Positions 22,096 through 30,959 of a stretch of DNA of 64,000 bases are shown one piece after another. The notes below the pieces were generated by a model. The model searched no databases. It was not told the DNA's origin and was given only the letters and a program-made list of their open reading frames with translations. The stretch covers positions 2,294,001-2,358,000 of the forward strand of contig NZ_CP065410.1 in the NCBI RefSeq assembly GCF_020544405.1. The letters are read 5' to 3'. The stretch is from Pseudomonas sp. IAC-BECa141 (GTDB taxonomy: Bacteria > Pseudomonadota > Gammaproteobacteria > Pseudomonadales > Pseudomonadaceae). The translations under genes and the position numbers were made by a program. The number at the start of each line of letters is the position of its first letter. Position 1 is the stretch's first letter.

Positions 22096-23093
22096 GGCCG
22101 CGCCCCGCGATAGATCCGCCACGACAGCAGTTCCGGATTGCGCGCGGTGCGCTGGCTGACGCCGAAGCGCGGCAGGTTCAGCGGATCACTGTTGCCACGA
22201 TAAATGCCGCTGCCGGTGCCGAGCGCGAACGGGTAATCGTGACTGGCAATCTGTTCGCGAACCCGTGCGTCGTTGTCACCGTTGGGGTAGCAATACACCG
22301 GCAATGGCCGGTTGCAGCCATTGAGCAGGGCATCGCGGCTGCGACTGATTTCTTCGCCTAGGCGCACATCGTCAAGGCCGGTGAGGATGGCGTGACTGGC
22401 GCCGTGGGGGCCGAAACGCACCAGGCCTGAAGCCTCCATCAAACGCACCTGATGCCAGTCCAGCGCCTGGGGTTGCGACTCTTGCGGGCACTGGTCGGTC
22501 AGGTGTTCGAGCATCATCGGGTCAAGTGCCTTAAGCCCTTGCAGGTAATGCAACAAAGTCAGACTGCGCCGATCCACGTCGATGTCGTCCAGCAGTACTG
22601 GCAACGGCTGGCCGATCGATCGCAGGCATTCGATCAGGTGCGTGCGGGCTTTTTCGCCATGGCTGCCCCACAGGGTTTCGCCGATGCTTTCCCACCAGAA
22701 ACGCTGACGGCTGCCGATGAAATCGGTGGAGAGAAAAATGCTCGCCGGCACCTGATGTTTCTGCAGCAGCGCGAAGGCGTTGGCGGCGTTGTCGCGCCAG
22801 CCGTCGTCGAAGGTCAGCGCCACTTGCGGACGCTCGGTGCGCAAGGCGTTGGGCTGCAGGATCTCCATCAGCGGCACGCAATCGAAATGCCTGCGCAGCC
22901 ACACCAGCAAATGTTCGAAGGCCTTGGGCCCGACGCACAGTTCGTTGCGGTGCGGCAGGTCGGCGGCGCGGTCGTTGGACAGCACCCGGTGCAACATCAG
23001 GATCACGCCGGCGCCGTGCAACTGGTTTCGTCCCACGGACGAGTTGAGATAGAGCCAGCCGCTGGTGCGTTTAATCAGTTGTTTGATCGCCAT
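22092..23093 (-). CDS. Polysaccharide deacetylase family protein
   Basis: A 333-aa NodB-fold protein. Motif 1 is VALTFDDGWRDNAANAF (TFDDG with metal-binding Asp), and FGPHGASHAILT supplies a His pair later in the chain, followed by CYPNGDND. There is no signal peptide, so it could act on lipid-linked intermediates on the cytoplasmic face. The start at 23093 has GAGAGGGA upstream. It sits between a glycosyltransferase and the flippase in the same operon. Confidence 0.8.
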   Translation of the reverse strand: MAIKQLIKRTSGWLYLNSSVGRNQLHGAGVILMLHRVLSNDRAADLPHRNELCVGPKAFEHLLVWLRRHFDCVPLMEILQPNALRTERPQVALTFDDGWRDNAANAFALLQKHQVPASIFLSTDFIGSRQRFWWESIGETLWGSHGEKARTHLIECLRSIGQPLPVLLDDIDVDRRSLTLLHYLQGLKALDPMMLEHLTDQCPQESQPQALDWHQVRLMEASGLVRFGPHGASHAILTGLDDVRLGEEISRSRDALLNGCNRPLPVYCYPNGDNDARVREQIASHDYPFALGTGSGIYRGNSDPLNLPRFGVSQRTARNPELLSWRIYRGARP

Positions 23094-23106
23094 GGCGCTG
23101 TCCCTC

Positions 23107-24243
23107 TCAACGGTTTTGGTCAGGGTTCCACTGGGCATAACGCTGGCCGCGCAGGAACTGCCACAGGCCGATACTCATGCCCGCCAGTGTCACCAGCAGG
23201 AATGCCGCAAGGCGAAACGGTTTGGGCAAGCGGTGTTGCGAATCCAGCAGGCCGGCAATCGCGATGGCGTAGCCGACCAGTTGCGCGATCAGGCAGAGGC
23301 GATAGAAACCGTGCTCTTCCCACAGCCATAAATTGCTCAGAAGCAGTGGCAGCAACAGGATCGGCGCCAGGCGGCGGATCAACTTGTGGCTGATCAACGC
23401 AATCGAATACAGCCCATGCTTGAACGGATTGAGCAGTTCACTGCGTTGCGCCAGGCTTTGCAGGCCACCGACAGTAACCCGCTGGCGACGGCGAAACTGC
23501 TTGTCGGCTTCATCCACGCCGTGGTCGATCACTTGCGCTTCGGGCACGTAGACGATGCGTTTGAATTTCACCGGCGCGCAGGTGCTGATGAAGAAATCGT
23601 CGTTGACCTCCGCCGGTACGTTCTCGAACAGTTCGCGGCGCAGGGCGAGCAGGGCGCCGTCGGCGGAGACCATGCAACCGGTGCGATTCTCTACCCGGCG
23701 CAACCAGCCCTCGTAATGCCGGTACAGGCTGTCACCGACGCTCAAGCCGCCACCGGTAACCGGGATCACCATGTGCCCGGCGCAAGCGCCGACTTGCGGA
23801 TCGCTCAGGGGCGCCAGCAGGTAGCCGAGGGTTTCCCGCGACCATTGGTTGTCGGCGTCGGTGAACACCAGAATGTCGCCCGTGGCCAGCGCTGTACCGG
23901 CATTCAGCGTGGCAGCCTTGCCCTGGCGGGGCAGGTCGAGCACGGTGATTCGCGGGTCGACGACTTTGTGCGCGCAGGCCACCGTGTCGTCGGTGGATCC
24001 GTCGCTGGCCAGAATGATTTGCAGGGAGGCCGGCTGATAGTCCTGCGACAGCAGCGAGCGCAGCTTGTGTTCGATGTGCCGCGCCTCGTTGTGGGCGGCG
24101 ATGACGATGCTGATGTTCAGCGGCGGTGCCGGGCTGTGGCGCCACGCCGGGAACAGCGGAGCGAGCAGCGTCAGCAGCAGTGGATAGCCGACATAGGCGT
24201 ACACCGGCAGCAGCAGGCACATCCAGAAAATGAATTCAGCCAC
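23107..24243 (-). CDS. Membrane glycosyltransferase, family 2 (GTG start)
   Basis: A 378-aa GT2 enzyme: an N-terminal hydrophobic helix (FIFWMCLLLPVYAYVGYPLLL), the nucleotide-sugar fold with SIVIAAHNEARHIE and ASDGSTDDT, the DxD motif FTDADNQWSRE, DGALLALRR and RRRQRVTVGG, then several C-terminal membrane helices. The GTG at 24243 was chosen because AGGAGG lies 7 nt upstream, and any longer reading would lie within the upstream gene; it overlaps that gene by 8 bp. It likely adds a sugar to the lipid-linked repeat unit. Confidence 0.8.
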   Translation of the reverse strand: MAEFIFWMCLLLPVYAYVGYPLLLTLLAPLFPAWRHSPAPPLNISIVIAAHNEARHIEHKLRSLLSQDYQPASLQIILASDGSTDDTVACAHKVVDPRITVLDLPRQGKAATLNAGTALATGDILVFTDADNQWSRETLGYLLAPLSDPQVGACAGHMVIPVTGGGLSVGDSLYRHYEGWLRRVENRTGCMVSADGALLALRRELFENVPAEVNDDFFISTCAPVKFKRIVYVPEAQVIDHGVDEADKQFRRRQRVTVGGLQSLAQRSELLNPFKHGLYSIALISHKLIRRLAPILLLPLLLSNLWLWEEHGFYRLCLIAQLVGYAIAIAGLLDSQHRLPKPFRLAAFLLVTLAGMSIGLWQFLRGQRYAQWNPDQNR

Positions 24244-25204
24244 GGGCAGGCCTCCTGGCGTTCCAATGACACAGACTGAGAATGAACGCGGCGCCCGCCA
24301 GGTGCAGGCGCATCCAGTGCAGGCCCCACAGTTGCAGGGTGAAACCGAGGTCATGTTGCCGGTGGCTCTGGCGCACGCTGAGTAACAGCCCCGGAAGCAG
24401 CGTCAGCATCACCATGACCGCGGCGTGATGGGGGAAACCGTCGAGCAGGGCGGATATCGCCAGAAAATCGAGAATCCAGACCAGGATCGACAGCATCGGA
24501 AACCGCAGCAGGCGCAGGCTGAAACCGTGGGTACGGAGCAATTGCAGATGACTGCCCTGACGCCACAGTTCCTTGCCCATCCATTCGCGCCAGTTCATTT
24601 CATAGCCCCAGTGCAGCGCGACGTTTTCATTGATCGACAGCAGCCGCGCGCCGTGTTCGTGCAGGCGCAGGGTGAATTCCTTGTCTTCGCCGGTGCGCAG
24701 GTTTTCATTGAAACCGCCGACCTTGTCGAACCAGCGCCGGCGCAGCAGCAGGTTGGCACTGGGCAGCCAGTCGACGACATGGCTGGTGTGCGTGGTCGGG
24801 CGCAAGGTACGGCGTTGCCACGCGGTGGCGTACCACGGCGCGGCGGCGGGCGTGTGCAGATCGAGACCGAAGACGTCGGCCTGGCCGCTGGCTTCGATGT
24901 CGAACAACGGCCGCAGCCAGTCTTCCGGCATCTCGATATCGGCGTCGATGAACGCCAGCCATTCCCCGGTGGCAATGGCCGTGCCGCGATTGCGCAACGC
25001 GCCGATCAGCAGTCCCGGCATCACCAGCACCTGGGCGCCGAACTGCCGGGCGATCTGCGGGCCGTCGTCGCTGGAGCCGTTGTCGACCACGATCAGCTCG
25101 CATTCGACATCGGCGGCGTGGGCGGCTTTCTGCGCGGCCAGCAGGGTGCGACCAATGTGCCGCGCCTCGTTGAACATCGGGATGACAATACTGATCCGGC
25201 TCAT
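24236..25204 (-). CDS. Glycosyltransferase, family 2
   Basis: A 322-aa GT2 enzyme with SIVIPMFNEARHIG at the start, VVDNGSSDDGP, the DxD motif AFIDADIEMPEDW, NLLLRRRWFDKVGGFNE and TGEDKEFTLRLHEHG (the ED acceptor-site motif). C-terminal hydrophobic segments (PMLSILVWILDFLAISALL) suggest membrane association. ATGA overlap with the polymerase gene upstream sets the start at 25204. Confidence 0.8.
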   Translation of the reverse strand: MSRISIVIPMFNEARHIGRTLLAAQKAAHAADVECELIVVDNGSSDDGPQIARQFGAQVLVMPGLLIGALRNRGTAIATGEWLAFIDADIEMPEDWLRPLFDIEASGQADVFGLDLHTPAAAPWYATAWQRRTLRPTTHTSHVVDWLPSANLLLRRRWFDKVGGFNENLRTGEDKEFTLRLHEHGARLLSINENVALHWGYEMNWREWMGKELWRQGSHLQLLRTHGFSLRLLRFPMLSILVWILDFLAISALLDGFPHHAAVMVMLTLLPGLLLSVRQSHRQHDLGFTLQLWGLHWMRLHLAGAAFILSLCHWNARRPARG

Positions 25205-26571
25205 GCTTTGGCCTCCGTCATCGGCGCCTGCTCGGCTTTCAGGCGCAGGACGCTGGTCAGCGCAAGCATGATCCACAGGTATTTCTGGTTCGGCGCGCTG
25301 AGGAACATCAGGAACAGCGTCAGCGACAGGAAACTCACCCCGAGGTGGGTCATCAGATCCGCCTGTTGCCAGTTGCGCCGCTGCATCCATTCCTTGCGTG
25401 CCCGCATCAGGTTGTACAGGCCCAGCGCGAGCATGCCGACGAACATCAGACCGGCGGGAACCCCCAGTTCACTGAAGATTTCCAGGTAGGTGTTGTGCGC
25501 CCGACGGTACAGATCGCCGATCTTGCGGTTGGCGGAAAACGCCTTGGCATAGCCGGTGGTGGCGTAGTGCAGGGGGAAGGTGCCGGGGCCGGAACCGAGC
25601 AGCGGGTTCTCGCGCATCATCTGGCCGCCGACCACGATGTATGAGGCACGGCGACCGAGGGATTCATCGTTGTGCCCCTTGGCGCCGGCGCTCAACACGC
25701 TGAGGGACTGGATGCGCGCGATGTAACCGGCGGGCATCGCGTAGATCGCCAGCGGAATCACGATCGCCGCGCCGAGCATGGCAAAGCCCAGGTGACGGGG
25801 ACGAATGCGCGTCAGTTGTGCGCGGTAGTGCCAGCAACCGATCACCAGACTCAAGGCCAGCACCACCAGCCCGGAGCGCGATTCGGTCTTGGTCATGCCG
25901 CCGAGCAGCAGCAGGCAGCAACCGCCCCAGAACAGCCGATGCAGCAAGTTCGGGCTGCGGATCACCAGCAGCAGCCCCAATGGAATGGCAAACGCAATCA
26001 GCAGGGCGAAGGCGTTGGGGTCTTCGAGCAGGCCGGCGGCGCGGCCCTGATCCTGGAATTTGGTGGAGAACATGGCCATGGCGCAGGTCATGCTGACGGC
26101 CAGGGTCACCAGCCGGGCGAACAGGTCAAGATTCAGCTCGCGGCCGATCAGCAGGGTGATGACAAACAGGATCAGGCCGACGCTGATTTCCCGCAGGTGG
26201 CCGAGCGACATGCCCATGTCATCGGTGTCGAGCAGGCTCAGAAAGTACAGGGTCATGAAGGCGATCAGAAAGCGCCAGATATTGCTGCGCAGACGATCCG
26301 AGGGAATCTGGTGCATCGCCAGTTGCAGCATCAGGATCACCGCCAGCGAAGCGCCGATCAGTTTGCTGCCGGACAGTGAGCTGTCCTTGAAGAAACCCTC
26401 GAACGGTACCAGGGCGGCAATGCCGAGCAGGCCCCAGGTCGGTTTGCGGTACAACACCGCGAACCCCACCAGACCGAGCACGGCGCCCGGCGCGAGATAG
26501 GGCCAGGGGCTGGCCAGCAGAGCGATGCAGACCAGGCCCAGCAGACTGACGATCGAGAGCGGGAAAATCAT
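25201..26571 (-). CDS. wzy: O-antigen ligase/polymerase family protein (Wzy)
   Basis: A 456-aa membrane protein with about 11-12 hydrophobic segments, a large periplasmic loop after LLGSGPGTFPLHYATTGYA and the conserved AHNTYLEIFSELG motif of the Wzy_C/WaaL family. It would polymerise lipid-linked repeat units in the periplasm. It overlaps both neighbours by 4 bp (ATGA). A ligase role cannot be excluded from sequence; the cluster context favours polymerase. Confidence 0.8.
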   Translation of the reverse strand: MIFPLSIVSLLGLVCIALLASPWPYLAPGAVLGLVGFAVLYRKPTWGLLGIAALVPFEGFFKDSSLSGSKLIGASLAVILMLQLAMHQIPSDRLRSNIWRFLIAFMTLYFLSLLDTDDMGMSLGHLREISVGLILFVITLLIGRELNLDLFARLVTLAVSMTCAMAMFSTKFQDQGRAAGLLEDPNAFALLIAFAIPLGLLLVIRSPNLLHRLFWGGCCLLLLGGMTKTESRSGLVVLALSLVIGCWHYRAQLTRIRPRHLGFAMLGAAIVIPLAIYAMPAGYIARIQSLSVLSAGAKGHNDESLGRRASYIVVGGQMMRENPLLGSGPGTFPLHYATTGYAKAFSANRKIGDLYRRAHNTYLEIFSELGVPAGLMFVGMLALGLYNLMRARKEWMQRRNWQQADLMTHLGVSFLSLTLFLMFLSAPNQKYLWIMLALTSVLRLKAEQAPMTEAKA

Positions 26572-27620
26572 GCGCGTGCCTCCCGTGCCGTGCGGATGTA
26601 CAGCTGCGACCAGCGTTCGGCCAGGGCCTTGAGGTCGTAGCGGTCCTGTTGCGTGCGTTTTGCGTTGTCGCGCAGTTGCCGCGCCAGGCCTGGCTCGGAC
26701 AGCAACGTGTCGAGCTGGCGGGCGAGGGCGGCGCTATCGGTCGGGGCAGCGAGCAAACCGTTGTGGCGGTTCTCCAGCACGTCGGGAATTCCGCCGACGC
26801 CGAATGCCACCACCGGCACCCCGGCCTGCATCGCTTCCAGCAGAATCATCGGCGTGCCTTCGGTGCGCGAGCTGATCACCAGCGCATCGAGTTGCTGCCA
26901 CCAATGCCGCATGTCGGTCTGATAACCCGGCAAGCGGATGCGCTGTTGCAACCCGGCGGCGTCGATTCGCGCCTGCAAGTCTTCGCGTTCCGGGCCGTCG
27001 CCGAGCATCACCGCATCGAGTTGCGGGTGTTGGTGACACAGCGGAATCAGCGCGTCGAGAAACAGATCCGGGCCTTTTTCACTGCTCAGACGCCCGACGT
27101 AACCGGCGAGCCAGCGTTGCCGGGGCGCTTCGGAAAGCAACGCGGCGGCTGCCGGCAGACCGTTAGGAATCACCTGCAACTTCTCCGCGCGCACGCTGGC
27201 CTGACGGTGCAACTGCGCGATGCTTTCGGCGACGCACACCACCCGATCCACCGACGCCGTGCGGCACAGTTGCAGGCTCAGCCAGGTGTAGAACTTTTGC
27301 TTGCGGCTGCGCGGGGTGAAGCCGTGTTGAGTGATCACCAGTGGCAGGCGCAACAGCGTGGCGCCGACCCAGCCGAACAACAGGCCTTTGAAATTGTGAG
27401 TGTTGATCAACGGACGTTCACCGCGCCGCTGACGCAAGTGCCGCAGCAGGGCAGCGAGCCCTGCGCAGCCTTGTGCATCGACGCCGGCTTCGCGAAAGCG
27501 CGCGATCAGTTCCGGCGGCGCATCGAGGAACAGCACCTGGTGCTGCCCCGGCGTCGCCAGGCAATGATCGAGCAACATCCGCTCGGCCCCGTAGAACCCG
27601 CCGCTGCTGAGCAAATGCAC
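26568..27620 (-). CDS. Glycosyltransferase, family 4
   Basis: A 350-aa GT-B fold enzyme: N-terminal HLLSSGGFYGAERMLLDH, central GYVGRLSSEKGPDLFLDAL, LGDGPEREDLQ and the C-terminal donor-binding SSRTEGTPMILLEAMQAGVPVV (EX7E). The GTG at 27620 is the only standard in-frame start here; the frame stays open further upstream (NAALPIVHLL), with an ATT in the frame at 27660-27658, so the true N-terminus may be longer and use an unusual start. A retaining enzyme, probably adding an internal sugar of the repeat unit. Confidence 0.75.
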   Translation of the reverse strand: MHLLSSGGFYGAERMLLDHCLATPGQHQVLFLDAPPELIARFREAGVDAQGCAGLAALLRHLRQRRGERPLINTHNFKGLLFGWVGATLLRLPLVITQHGFTPRSRKQKFYTWLSLQLCRTASVDRVVCVAESIAQLHRQASVRAEKLQVIPNGLPAAAALLSEAPRQRWLAGYVGRLSSEKGPDLFLDALIPLCHQHPQLDAVMLGDGPEREDLQARIDAAGLQQRIRLPGYQTDMRHWWQQLDALVISSRTEGTPMILLEAMQAGVPVVAFGVGGIPDVLENRHNGLLAAPTDSAALARQLDTLLSEPGLARQLRDNAKRTQQDRYDLKALAERWSQLYIRTAREARA

Positions 27621-27654
27621 GATCGGCAGGGCGGCGTTCGGGTGGCGGGCGTGT

Positions 27655-29247
27655 TCAATTGCGCACCCAGTGCACGAAGCTTGGCACGGTCCAGTTCTTG
27701 TGCGGATTGCTCGGCTGCGCGTTCTGGTCGTTGATCACCAGCAGCACCGGCAGGCCCAGTTCGTGGCTGATTTGCGCCGGGTGTTTGAAGCGGTGGTCGA
27801 AGAACTCACGCACGTAGACCAGTGCAATCGCCAGCAACAGGCCGGTGAACAAACCGAACGGAATGATCAGCATCGGTTTGGGAAACGCTGCTTCGGTCGG
27901 CTCGAACGGTGGGCTCAACACCCGGGCGTTGGACAAGTCGTCGCTCAGCGAGCGGGTGGTGCTGCTTTCGGCAAAGCGCTGGGCGTAGGTCGAGAACGCG
28001 GCGTGCAGGGCATCGATTTCAGTGTCCATCTGCCGCAGCTTGCTCTGGGTCTGCTGCAACTCATGGATACGCGCCTTGAAGTCGGCGATGCGCGCGGTTT
28101 TCTGATCGATCACTTGCTGGACCACCGCCAGGTCGTTGGTGCGTTCCTGGATGCGGTTACTCACCACTTTGAGGAACTGCTGACGGGTGCGGGCAATCTG
28201 TTCGCGGGTCAGCAGCATCGGTTCGCTGCCGGGCTGGAACACCGCCAGATCGTTCATGTAGCGGCTGACCTGGGTGGTCAATTGCTCGCCCATCTGTTTG
28301 ATTTCCCGGTCCTCGAACGCCACGTTGTCGACGGTGGTGGTGAAGGTGTAGGGGAAGGTGTAGTCGTTGAGTTTGCTGTTGCTGGCGGCGGCCAGCGCGG
28401 TCTTCAGGTACTCGAGCCAGCGCTGGCTCTGCAGCAGGCGGTCGCGGTACAGGTTCAGCGCCTGCTCCTCGGTGTTGATCGCGTTGAGGCGGAAGGTGAT
28501 TTCCTCCTTCGGATCCGACGCGCCGACACTTTCCAGCAGCGCCTGGCGATTGCCCTCCAGACCATCGAGGCGCACCTGATACAGATGCTTCTTGGTTTCG
28601 TAGAAGGACTGCGGCAGATCGATCGATTGCAGCGCCTGACGGCTCACCAGGTAGTTCTGCAACAGGGCAGCGACGAAAGTCGTGCCTTGATGCGGGTCGG
28701 GGAAGCTGTAGATGATCGAGATCACGTTGGAGCCGGGCAGGGTCTCGATTTTCAGGCTGTCGATGGCTTGCTGGGTCAGCGCATCGAGCGCGGTGTCGCG
28801 CACCGGATCGGTTTCAAGCCCGAGGGTGTTGCGCACCGGGTTGATCACGTACTGGCGCAACGGCGAGCTGATGAAGCGCTTGAACGGTTCGCCCACCAAT
28901 TTGCTGAACAGGCCCGGCGACGGAGTGTATTCGCCCTTGTCGCGCAGCTCGCTGATGGTCTGACGGATCAGCGCCGGCGAGCGCAGGATATTGCTCTCGG
29001 TTTCCATGTCCGCCAGCGACGGCGGGATGAAGGTGGCGTTGTCCACCGTCAGCGACGTGGTGGCGTCGCCCTGGGAGAGTTTTTTTGACTGCACGATCAC
29101 CTGGGCGGTGATATCGAAGCTCTGTTTGAGCAGCAGCGGCAGCACCAGGGCGATCACTGCAAAGATCAGGAAGACGCGCTTCACCAGTTGCTTGTTGGCG
29201 AAGAAGATCCTGAAGAACTCATGCAGGTAGTTTTCCTTTGGATTCAT
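27655..29247 (-). CDS. wzz: Polysaccharide chain-length determinant (Wzz/PCP family)
   Basis: A 530-aa protein with two transmembrane helices, VFLIFAVIALVLPLLL near the N-terminus and LIIPFGLFTGLLLAIALVYV near the C-terminus, flanking a periplasmic domain with long coiled-coil stretches (around residues 210-310 and 340-430). The proline-containing motif after the second helix is typical. It sets polymer length and couples to the Wza channel. It lacks the fused kinase domain; the separate ATPase-like gene at 30312-30959 would be its partner. The start has AGGTGA upstream. Confidence 0.8.
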   Translation of the reverse strand: MNPKENYLHEFFRIFFANKQLVKRVFLIFAVIALVLPLLLKQSFDITAQVIVQSKKLSQGDATTSLTVDNATFIPPSLADMETESNILRSPALIRQTISELRDKGEYTPSPGLFSKLVGEPFKRFISSPLRQYVINPVRNTLGLETDPVRDTALDALTQQAIDSLKIETLPGSNVISIIYSFPDPHQGTTFVAALLQNYLVSRQALQSIDLPQSFYETKKHLYQVRLDGLEGNRQALLESVGASDPKEEITFRLNAINTEEQALNLYRDRLLQSQRWLEYLKTALAAASNSKLNDYTFPYTFTTTVDNVAFEDREIKQMGEQLTTQVSRYMNDLAVFQPGSEPMLLTREQIARTRQQFLKVVSNRIQERTNDLAVVQQVIDQKTARIADFKARIHELQQTQSKLRQMDTEIDALHAAFSTYAQRFAESSTTRSLSDDLSNARVLSPPFEPTEAAFPKPMLIIPFGLFTGLLLAIALVYVREFFDHRFKHPAQISHELGLPVLLVINDQNAQPSNPHKNWTVPSFVHWVRN

Positions 29248-29264
29248 GGTCGGTCACCTGAGAG

Positions 29265-30290
29265 TCAGTTGTTGTTGCTGTCTTTGTTGTCGACGCGGTA
29301 GCCGAAGCTGAAGCCCACGCCCTGGAACAGCACCACGTCGGCCAGTTGCCGGGCGAGTTCGCCGGCGCTGGCCAGTTTGGTTTTCGGCACGTACAGCATG
29401 TCGTCCGGTTGCAGGTAGGCGATTTGCGGCGCCTCGCCCGACAACGCTTTCTCGACGTCATAACGCACGGCCTGCACCTGATTGCCGTTGCGCCGCATGA
29501 TCACCACCGAATCGAGCCGCGCCTTGACGTTGGTGCCGCGCGCCAGGGTCAGCGCCTCAAGCACCGACACTGGCCGGCGGATCGGGTAGGAGCCCGGCTG
29601 ACCGACTTCGCCCAGCACGTAGATCTCGTTGCCGGCGGTGGACTTGAGCAGCACGTCCACGGTCATCCGGCCCGGCAGTTGCGCGTACTTCTTGTTGAGG
29701 AAGGTTTCGAGCTGGTTGACGGTCATGCCTTGCAGCGGCACCGCGCCGATTTCCGGGAAGCTCGCGTAACCGTCGGTGCCGACGGTGATCTCGCGGCTCA
29801 TGCCGGTGGCCGGGTGGTTGAGGGCGTTTTTCAGATTCTGCTCGTTGGTCAGCGGGCTGATGATCTGCACCGTCAACTGATTGCGGTTGGGCTGGAACAG
29901 CTGTTTGCGTTGGTAGGCGCGCTGGATTTCCTGGCGCGCTTCGTCGCTGGTCAGCCCGGCGATTTTCACCGAAGTGTTGGCGCCCGGCAGTTCGATGGTG
30001 CCGTCCGGCAGCACCAACTGGTTGCCGTTGAGCTGACTGGCGGCGGTGAAGTTCAGGCCGATCTGGTCACCCGACTGCACGCGGTAGGCGTCCGAGCCGC
30101 TGGTGCTGATGTGGAAGATCACGTCCAGCACGTCTTGCGGGCGCAGGGTCTGTTCGACCTTGGGCATGTCGGTGGCCTGGGCGTTGGCCGGGGTGGCGGT
30201 GAGAATATTCACCGGCATGTTCTGGGTTTCGGAAGTGCTTGAGCAACCTGCAAGCGGCAGCATCAGCAGAACCAGTATCTTGGCGTTCAT
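29265..30290 (-). CDS. wza: Outer-membrane polysaccharide export lipoprotein (Wza-like)
   Basis: A 341-aa lipoprotein with lipobox LAGC (Cys16) after a short signal. It carries the Poly_export/SLBB architecture: QDVLDVIFHISTSGSDAYRVQSGDQIGLNF, LPDGTIELPG, GLTSDEARQEIQRAY, a repeat of that unit around residues 170-215, then YVLGEVGQPGSYPI and PDDMLYVPKTKL. It forms the outer-membrane channel for the polymer. It lies 18 bp before the wzz gene in the operon. Confidence 0.85.
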   Translation of the reverse strand: MNAKILVLLMLPLAGCSSTSETQNMPVNILTATPANAQATDMPKVEQTLRPQDVLDVIFHISTSGSDAYRVQSGDQIGLNFTAASQLNGNQLVLPDGTIELPGANTSVKIAGLTSDEARQEIQRAYQRKQLFQPNRNQLTVQIISPLTNEQNLKNALNHPATGMSREITVGTDGYASFPEIGAVPLQGMTVNQLETFLNKKYAQLPGRMTVDVLLKSTAGNEIYVLGEVGQPGSYPIRRPVSVLEALTLARGTNVKARLDSVVIMRRNGNQVQAVRYDVEKALSGEAPQIAYLQPDDMLYVPKTKLASAGELARQLADVVLFQGVGFSFGYRVDNKDSNNN

Positions 30291-30311
30291 GGCGTCATCC
30301 CTCGCGGTTGC

Positions 30312-30959
30312 TTACAGGTTTTTGTACAGCCATTTGGGCATGTAGTACTTGCGCCGGTTGAACACGCTGCCGACCACTTTCGCCCCGGCCTGGGTCAACC
30401 GCTGCACCGCCGCTTGCGCGACTTCCCAGCGGGTGTCTTCGGCCCGTACCACGAACACCACGCCGTCGACCTGGGTGCTGATGACCAGCGTGTCGGCAGC
30501 CGAATACACCGCGTCGCCGTCGATCACCACAAAGCGGTACTGGCTGCCCAGTTGATCGAGCAACGGGCTCAGGCGCTCGGCGGTCAGGTGTTCCATGGTG
30601 CGGATCGGCCGGCCGTTGGGCAGCACGTGGAACGGCAGACTCGACACCTGCACCACGCAGTCCTGCAACAGCGGCGGATTATCCGGATTGAACAGCAGGT
30701 CACGCAGGCCGCGCTCCTTGCTCAGGTTCAGTTGCTGGGTCAGGTTGCTCACCGACTGGCTGGCGTCGACGTACAGCACCTGGCCGCTGCTCATTTGCGC
30801 CAGTTGACTGGCCAGTGCCAGCGCGCTGGTGGTGGTGCCGGCGCCGGGGTTGGCGGCGGTCAGGAACAGGATCCGCAGATCCAGGTCCAGCACGGTCGAA
30901 GTCAGGTTCGACTCGCTGGGGCTGGCAATGCTCAGGCTTTTGTTGGTTGAACCGTCCAT
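30312..30959 (-). CDS. BY-kinase-like P-loop protein lacking the Walker A lysine
   Basis: A 215-aa protein of the CpsD/Etk MinD-like fold: FLTAANPGAGTTTSALALA where a bacterial tyrosine kinase should have GxGK[T/S]; the Lys position is T42. The Walker A' (VLYVDAS) and B (FVVIDGDAV) regions are recognisable but altered, and the C-terminus ends KYYMPKWLYKNL instead of a long tyrosine cluster. It is likely a non-catalytic partner of the separate Wzz-type protein or a scaffold; loss of kinase activity is inferred. It overlaps the priming transferase by one base (TAATG). Confidence 0.75.
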   Translation of the reverse strand: MDGSTNKSLSIASPSESNLTSTVLDLDLRILFLTAANPGAGTTTSALALASQLAQMSSGQVLYVDASQSVSNLTQQLNLSKERGLRDLLFNPDNPPLLQDCVVQVSSLPFHVLPNGRPIRTMEHLTAERLSPLLDQLGSQYRFVVIDGDAVYSAADTLVISTQVDGVVFVVRAEDTRWEVAQAAVQRLTQAGAKVVGSVFNRRKYYMPKWLYKNL

